NCBI GenBank assembly: GCA_964525815.1
Contig: CAZGJQ010000071.1
Span: 1 to 9,943, forward strand
DNA from: UBA1049 sp964525815
GTDB taxonomy: Bacteria; Bacillota; Clostridia; Oscillospirales; CAG-382
Direction of reading: 5' to 3'
DNA: 9,943 bases
In this document: piece after piece, positions 7,310 to 9,943 of the stretch
Numbering within the stretch: position 1 is the stretch's first letter
Layout of the letters: every line of letters starts with the position of its first letter
The notes under the pieces: generated by a model
The model's input: only the letters and a program-made list of their open reading frames with translations
Databases searched by the model: none
Told to the model about the DNA's origin: nothing
Translations under genes and position numbers: made by a program

Positions 7310-7329
7310 TTTGCACATCCCACCATTTT

Positions 7330-8106
7330 TTACATAAATAGAAGCAAGCTTACAGCCATTATTATCATACCCGATACCAGCCCGTATATTGCAAGGTGAT
7401 GCTCACCATATTCTCTTGCGGAGGGTAAAAGCTCGTCGAGTGAAATAAACACCATAATACCCGCAACACTTGCAAAAAGAATACCAAACACCGTATCACT
7501 CATAATGGGCATTAACAGAAGATAACCCACCAGAGCACCGACAGGCTCACAAAGTCCTGAGGCAAATGAATACATAAACGCTTTTTTGCGGCTCCCGGTA
7601 GCATAATAAATGGGTGCAGATACTGCAATTCCCTCCGGAATATTATGGATAGCAATAGCAACCACGATGGGGATCGCAATCGAAGGCTCTCGCAGAGCCG
7701 AAACAAAGGTTGCGAGTCCTTCTGGGAAGTTATGTATCGCTATAGCAAGAGCTGTGAATACTCCGGTTCGCATAAGCTTTGTCTTTGCCGGCTTGATTCG
7801 GTCAAGCTCGTCTGCCTGCACAACCTCGTGAGGGTTCTTCTCTTTGGGAATTAATTTGTCAATCAAAGCAATTAAAAGCATACCACCGAAGAACCCGATA
7901 ACAGTTAAAGCAGAACCCATTTTTTCTCCGTATTCACTGCCCAGTGTTTCCTGCGCCTTTACAAAGATTTCAATCATAGACACATAAATCATAACTCCGG
8001 CAGAAAAACCAAGAGAAACAGACAAAAACTTTGTATTTGTTTTTTTTGCGAAAAAGGCAATAAAGCTGCCTATTCCGGTTGACAATCCGGCAAGGGTAGT
8101 CAACAA
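7330..8106 (-). CDS. ZIP-family divalent metal transporter (ZupT-like)
   Basis: Membrane importer of Zn(II) and often Fe(II), Mn(II) or other divalent ions. Counting from the TTG at 8106 (258 residues), hydrophobic helices cover most of the chain. The diagnostic metal-binding motifs are HNFPEG (125-130) and HNIPEG (154-159) in the two central helices, with a conserved acidic position in GLCEPVGA (184-191). A hydrophilic loop (about 85-112) lies between the third and fourth helices; it has only one His, unlike the His-rich loops of many ZIPs. No ATG exists before this point: the frame is open back to a TGA at 8137-8139. TTG 8106 has no ribosome binding site. An AUA codon at 8130, with GAAAGGA 9 bases upstream, would give IENLTLAFLL ahead of the TTG and restore a full first helix. 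It is first in the ZIP-copA-copZ run. Confidence 0.9.
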   Translation of the reverse strand: MLTTLAGLSTGIGSFIAFFAKKTNTKFLSVSLGFSAGVMIYVSMIEIFVKAQETLGSEYGEKMGSALTVIGFFGGMLLIALIDKLIPKEKNPHEVVQADELDRIKPAKTKLMRTGVFTALAIAIHNFPEGLATFVSALREPSIAIPIVVAIAIHNIPEGIAVSAPIYYATGSRKKAFMYSFASGLCEPVGALVGYLLLMPIMSDTVFGILFASVAGIMVFISLDELLPSAREYGEHHLAIYGLVSGMIIMAVSLLLFM

Positions 8107-8139
8107 AAAAGCAAGAGTAAGGTTTTCTATATTACTTCA

Positions 8140-8146
8140 TCCTTTC
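8140..8146 (-). promoter_or_regulatory. Ribosome binding site before the AUA codon of the ZIP gene
   Basis: Reading leftward, GAAAGGA (8146-8140) is the only good Shine-Dalgarno match upstream of the ZIP gene. It lies 9 bases before the ATA at 8130-8128 but 33 bases before the first TTG, so it points to initiation at or near 8130. Confidence 0.5.
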
Positions 8147-8246
8147 CGTATAGCTTATATTTACAGCATATTCCTTAAAACTTATATGTTGAAAACAAAA
8201 AATAAAAAGAGCAAAGGGTAAAAAATTGTAAAATCCTGTTGCTTAC

Positions 8247-8275
8247 AGTATATAATAAATAACAATCTTTATCAA
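8247..8275 (-). promoter_or_regulatory. Likely promoter of the ZIP-copA-copZ run
   Basis: Reading leftward, TTGATA (8275-8270) and TATACT (8252-8247) are separated by 17 bp, each one mismatch from consensus. This would give a leader of roughly 110 nt before 8130. A weaker rightward promoter (TTGTAA at 8226-8231, TATATA at 8249-8254, 17 bp) overlaps it, so the direction is not beyond doubt. Confidence 0.6.
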
Positions 8276-8296
8276 TAGCAGGAAGAATAAAAAAAC

Positions 8297-8387
8297 AAAA
8301 AAATCGTAGGACAAACTGCACAAAAAAAGAGAAATATAATAATTATATAAGTGCCAAACGACGATTTTATGTCCCAGACAGTTTTTT
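8297..8387 (+). ncRNA. Candidate structured RNA or leader element upstream of feoA (speculative)
   Basis: Several words recur as reverse complements across the region. AAAATCGT (8300-8307) pairs with ACGATTTT (8361-8368), GCAC (8318-8321) with GTGC (8351-8354), GGACA (8309-8313) with TGTCC (8370-8374), and AAACTG (8313-8318) with CAGTTT (8379-8384). The first two pairs nest. The last two cannot form together with the first in a simple fold, so the folds compete. The right end has TGTC-CCA-GACA followed by G and seven T, resembling a weak rightward terminator. On the minus strand the outer stem instead ends in a T run. I do not recognise a known riboswitch class. Confidence 0.3.
8334..8348. 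promoter_or_regulatory. 7-1-7 inverted repeat resembling a PerR/Fur-family box
   Basis: ATATAAT-A-ATTATAT is a perfect 15-bp inverted repeat with a 1-bp centre. It differs from the established PerR box TTATAATNATTATAA only at the outermost base of each arm. It lies between the two divergent promoters. In very AT-rich DNA such a match is less striking, so the assignment is an inference. Confidence 0.45.
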
Positions 8388-8399
8388 TAAAAAAACATA

Positions 8400-8428
8400 T
8401 TGACAAGCATACGAAAATAGTGTAGAAT
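8400..8428 (+). promoter_or_regulatory. Promoter of feoA
   Basis: TTGACA at 8400-8405 and TAGAAT at 8423-8428 are spaced by 17 bp. Initiation is expected near 8435, giving a leader of about 70 nt before feoA. Confidence 0.82.
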
Positions 8429-8433
8429 AACCG

Positions 8434-8453
8434 AAGTTAGATATGGCTAACTT
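8434..8453 (+). promoter_or_regulatory. Operator-like palindrome at the feoA transcription start
   Basis: AAGTTAGATATGGCTAACTT has 7-bp inverted arms around a 6-bp centre and begins at the inferred start point of the feoA transcript. The core GTTAG-N6-CTAAC recurs between feoA and feoB at 8742-8757. The arms resemble the inner half-sites of DtxR/IdeR operators, but with a wider centre. An iron-responsive repressor site is the natural reading; the regulator is not encoded here. Confidence 0.6.
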
Positions 8454-8489
8454 TTTTCGAATAAATGCATAATTTACACAATATAATAT

Positions 8490-8495
8490 AAGGAG
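8490..8495 (+). promoter_or_regulatory. Ribosome binding site of feoA
   Basis: AAGGAG ends 7 bases before the ATG at 8503, a near-ideal arrangement that fixes the start. Confidence 0.85.
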
Positions 8496-8502
8496 ATTAC
8501 TC

Positions 8503-8724
8503 ATGAGAACGCTCAGAGAAGTAAGATGCGGTGAGACGGTTACGGTTCATAAGCTCAATGGTGAGGGCGCATTGAAAAGACGCATAATGGATATGGGAAT
8601 TACCAAGGGTACATCAATTCTTGTACGCAAGGTTGCTCCTCTCGGAGACCCTATAGAGATAAATTTGCGAGGTTACGAGCTTTCTATTCGCAAATCGGAG
8701 GCAGAAAGAATAGAAGTTGAGTAA
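8503..8724 (+). CDS. feoA: Ferrous iron transport protein FeoA
   Basis: A small cytoplasmic SH3-like protein of 73 residues that assists the FeoB iron channel. The family pattern is present: a first strand region around LREVRCGETVTV (4-15), the conserved LKRRIMDMGITKG segment (24-36), and the second sheet GDPIEINLRGYELSIRKSEA (48-67). The length matches typical single-domain FeoA (about 75-85). It has its own promoter and a strong ribosome binding site, and is followed after 86 bp by feoB. The palindrome at its start point suggests repression when iron is plentiful. Confidence 0.94.
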   Translation: MRTLREVRCGETVTVHKLNGEGALKRRIMDMGITKGTSILVRKVAPLGDPIEINLRGYELSIRKSEAERIEVE

Positions 8725-8741
8725 TTTTTTTAAGTACACAA

Positions 8742-8757
8742 GTTAGCAAAAGCTAAC
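8742..8757 (+). promoter_or_regulatory. Second GTTAG-N6-CTAAC palindrome, between feoA and feoB
   Basis: GTTAGCAAAAGCTAAC is a perfect 6-bp inverted repeat around AAAA, sharing the GTTAG-N6-CTAAC core with the element at 8434-8453. As DNA it could be a second operator. As RNA it forms a compact hairpin, followed seven bases later by U5, so partial termination or processing between feoA and feoB is an alternative. Confidence 0.55.
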
Positions 8758-8764
8758 CAGCTAT

Positions 8765-8783
8765 TTTTATTGATTCAATAAAA
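8765..8783. promoter_or_regulatory. 19-bp perfect palindrome before feoB, with Fur-family spacing
   Basis: TTTTATTGATTCAATAAAA has 9-bp inverted arms about a single central T. The inner part (TTATTGA-T-TCAATAA, 8767-8781) has the 7-1-7 layout of Fur, PerR and Zur boxes, although its sequence matches none of them closely. The 1-nt centre rules out an RNA hairpin with full pairing, so a protein site is more likely. Confidence 0.4.
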
Positions 8784-8810
8784 GTTAAGGAAAAGGAATG
8801 GTTATAAAGA

Positions 8811-9943
8811 ATGGGTATCAGGATTGCACTTGCAGGAAACCCCAACAGCGGTAAGACCACGTTGTTTAATGATTTGACCGGCTCAAACCAATATGTGGGG
8901 AACTGGCCAGGTGTTACTGTGGAAAAAAAGGAAGGTAAGCTAAAAAAACATAAGGATGTTACGGTAACCGATCTTCCGGGTATATATTCTCTGTCCCCTT
9001 ATACTCTCGAGGAAGTGGTTACAAGGGATTATTTGCTTAAGGAGCGTCCCGATGCTATCATAGACCTTGTGGATGGTACAAACCTTGAGAGGAATCTATA
9101 TCTGACAACGCAGATACTGGAGCTGGGTATTCCTACGGTAATAGCGTTGAATATGATTGACCTTGTTAATAAAAGAGGAGATGTTATCGATGTAAAAAAG
9201 CTCTCCGGTAAGCTCGGTTGCAGCGTAATCGAGACCTCTGCGCTTAAGGGTACCGGATCGGTCGAAGTGGCGCAGGAAGCAATAGCTGTTGCGAAAGAAA
9301 AAAAAGAGGTGCATCAGCCCGCAAGGTTCTCGCCATACATAGAAAAAGCATTAAGTGAAATTATGGCTCTGTTAAAAAGCAAAATACAGTCCGATAAGCT
9401 GCGTTGGTATGCAATTAAGCTTTTTGAGCGGGATTTAAGAGTCACTGAGAAGCTGGAGCTTGATAAAATCACAAAAAATAAAATTAACAGTATCATAGAA
9501 TCGATAGAAAAAGAGCTTGATGACGATTCCGAGAGCATTATCATTAATCAGCGATATGATTATATCACGAGTATAATTAAACAATGCCTGGTGAAAAAAA
9601 GCGGTCTTACCGCCTCGGACAAAATCGACTTGATTGTTACTAACCGCTGGCTTGCTTTACCTATATTTACGGCGGTAATGTTTGTAGTTTATTATATATC
9701 GGTTACCTGGGTTGGTGCGCTAGTTACCGACTGGACCAACGAGACCTTGTTCGGAGAGATTATTATAGCGAACACCTCGGCTTGGCTGGAGAATATCGGA
9801 GCAGCCGAATGGATAACCGGTCTTATTACGGACGGTATTATTGGCGGAGTGGGTGCCGTGCTTGGCTTTGTGCCGCAGATGATGATTTTGTTCTTCTTTC
9901 TTTCTGTATTCGAGGACTGCGGCTACATGGCACGAGTTGCGTT
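8811..9943 (+). CDS. feoB: Ferrous iron transporter FeoB, N-terminal 377 residues (runs off the window)
   Basis: GTP-binding membrane protein that imports Fe(II). The frame is unbroken from ATG 8811 to the window end. The G domain shows the P-loop GNPNSGKT (9-16), the switch region GVTVE (34-38), DLPG (54-57), NMID (114-117) and SAL (143-145). A helical GDI-like region follows (about 172-268). The membrane part begins at RWLALPIFTAVMFVVYYISV (279-298), and the visible first Gate region reads LGFVPQMMILFFFLSVFEDCGYMAR. A stop codon just before (8805-8807) and lack of other in-frame starts fix the ATG. The nearest ribosome binding site (AAGGA, 8793-8797) is 13 bases away, rather far, which may lower expression relative to feoA. 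Full FeoB proteins are usually about 600-800 residues, so roughly half is seen. Confidence 0.95.
   Translation, partial: MGIRIALAGNPNSGKTTLFNDLTGSNQYVGNWPGVTVEKKEGKLKKHKDVTVTDLPGIYSLSPYTLEEVVTRDYLLKERPDAIIDLVDGTNLERNLYLTTQILELGIPTVIALNMIDLVNKRGDVIDVKKLSGKLGCSVIETSALKGTGSVEVAQEAIAVAKEKKEVHQPARFSPYIEKALSEIMALLKSKIQSDKLRWYAIKLFERDLRVTEKLELDKITKNKINSIIESIEKELDDDSESIIINQRYDYITSIIKQCLVKKSGLTASDKIDLIVTNRWLALPIFTAVMFVVYYISVTWVGALVTDWTNETLFGEIIIANTSAWLENIGAAEWITGLITDGIIGGVGAVLGFVPQMMILFFFLSVFEDCGYMARVA

Larger units (their letters stand above)
8131..8502. other. 372-bp divergent regulatory region between the ZIP-copA-copZ run and feoAB
   Basis: This very AT-rich stretch contains no credible gene on either strand; the longest ATG-started frame noticed has 18 codons (8369 rightward) and no ribosome binding site. 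It holds the leftward promoter of the ZIP run (8247-8275), a perfect 7-1-7 inverted repeat (8334-8348), a group of complementary segments (8297-8387), the rightward feoA promoter (8400-8428) and an operator-like palindrome at the feoA start (8434-8453). Its length and density of symmetric elements suggest metal-responsive control of both directions. Confidence 0.7.

Noticed and set aside
8131..8240. Known metal riboswitch (M-box, NiCo or yybP type) in the ZIP leader
   Set aside because: The roughly 110-nt leader is almost all A/T with no conserved core motifs or stable nested stems that I can recognise.
8482..8487. TATAAT just before feoA as a second promoter
   Set aside because: It is 3 bp before the ribosome binding site and has no -35 match about 17 bp upstream; a transcript from it would start beyond the ribosome binding site.
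9096..9544. Two leftward open frames inside feoB
   Set aside because: They overlap the intact FeoB G and helical domains, whose motifs are unmistakable; the predicted peptides are low-complexity and Ser/Leu-rich.
1..9943. Mobile elements, CRISPR arrays, toxin-antitoxin or phage genes, and integration at the tRNA-Arg gene
   Set aside because: No transposase or integrase motif, no regularly spaced repeats, and no duplicated tRNA 3' end is visible in the window. The repeats seen are short regulatory palindromes.

Overview
The window reads as a chromosomal segment of a low-to-moderate GC Gram-positive bacterium, most likely a member of the Clostridia. This rests on AT-rich gaps, AAGGAG-type ribosome binding sites, near-consensus sigma-A promoters with 17-bp spacers, a Bacillus-like CysE, and an encoded CCA on the tRNA. 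The exact taxon cannot be read from the sequence. Almost every gene is a recognisable family member, and the dominant theme is metal homeostasis.

Layout. Positions 1-2201 (+) hold the 3' end of an unrecognised gene, then cysE (serine acetyltransferase) and a penicillin-binding D,D-carboxypeptidase, tightly packed with short overlaps. A tRNA-Arg(ACG) gene at 2275-2351 has its own consensus promoter and is followed by two strong hairpins, one facing each flanking unit. From about 4700 down to 2439 (-) lies an SmtB/CadC-type ArsR repressor and a P1B-2 (Zn/Cd/Pb) efflux ATPase, behind a perfect TTGACA-17-TATAAT promoter with an ArsR-type palindrome over its start point. From 8130 down to 4789 (-) lies a three-gene run: ZIP metal transporter, CopA Cu(I) efflux ATPase and CopZ copper chaperone, with gaps of about 20 bp. 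A 372-bp divergent regulatory region (8131-8502) separates it from feoA and feoB (+), the ferrous iron uptake genes; feoB runs off the right edge.

How the genes fit together. Within about 7.5 kb there are systems for Fe(II) import (FeoAB), broad divalent import (ZIP), Cu(I) export and trafficking (CopA/CopZ) and Zn/Cd export (P1B-2 ATPase), with one visible local regulator. The least explained sequence is regulatory. A GTTAG-N6-CTAAC palindrome occurs both at the feoA start point and between feoA and feoB. A 15-bp perfect 7-1-7 inverted repeat close to the PerR/Fur box sits in the divergent region, and a second 7-1-7 palindrome precedes feoB. A set of mutually exclusive complementary segments lies upstream of feoA. 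Two start sites look unconventional: the ZIP gene may begin at an AUA codon, and the ArsR gene probably starts at TTG or GTG because its first ATG lies upstream of the inferred transcription start. I see no mobile element, CRISPR array or clearly new multi-gene system.
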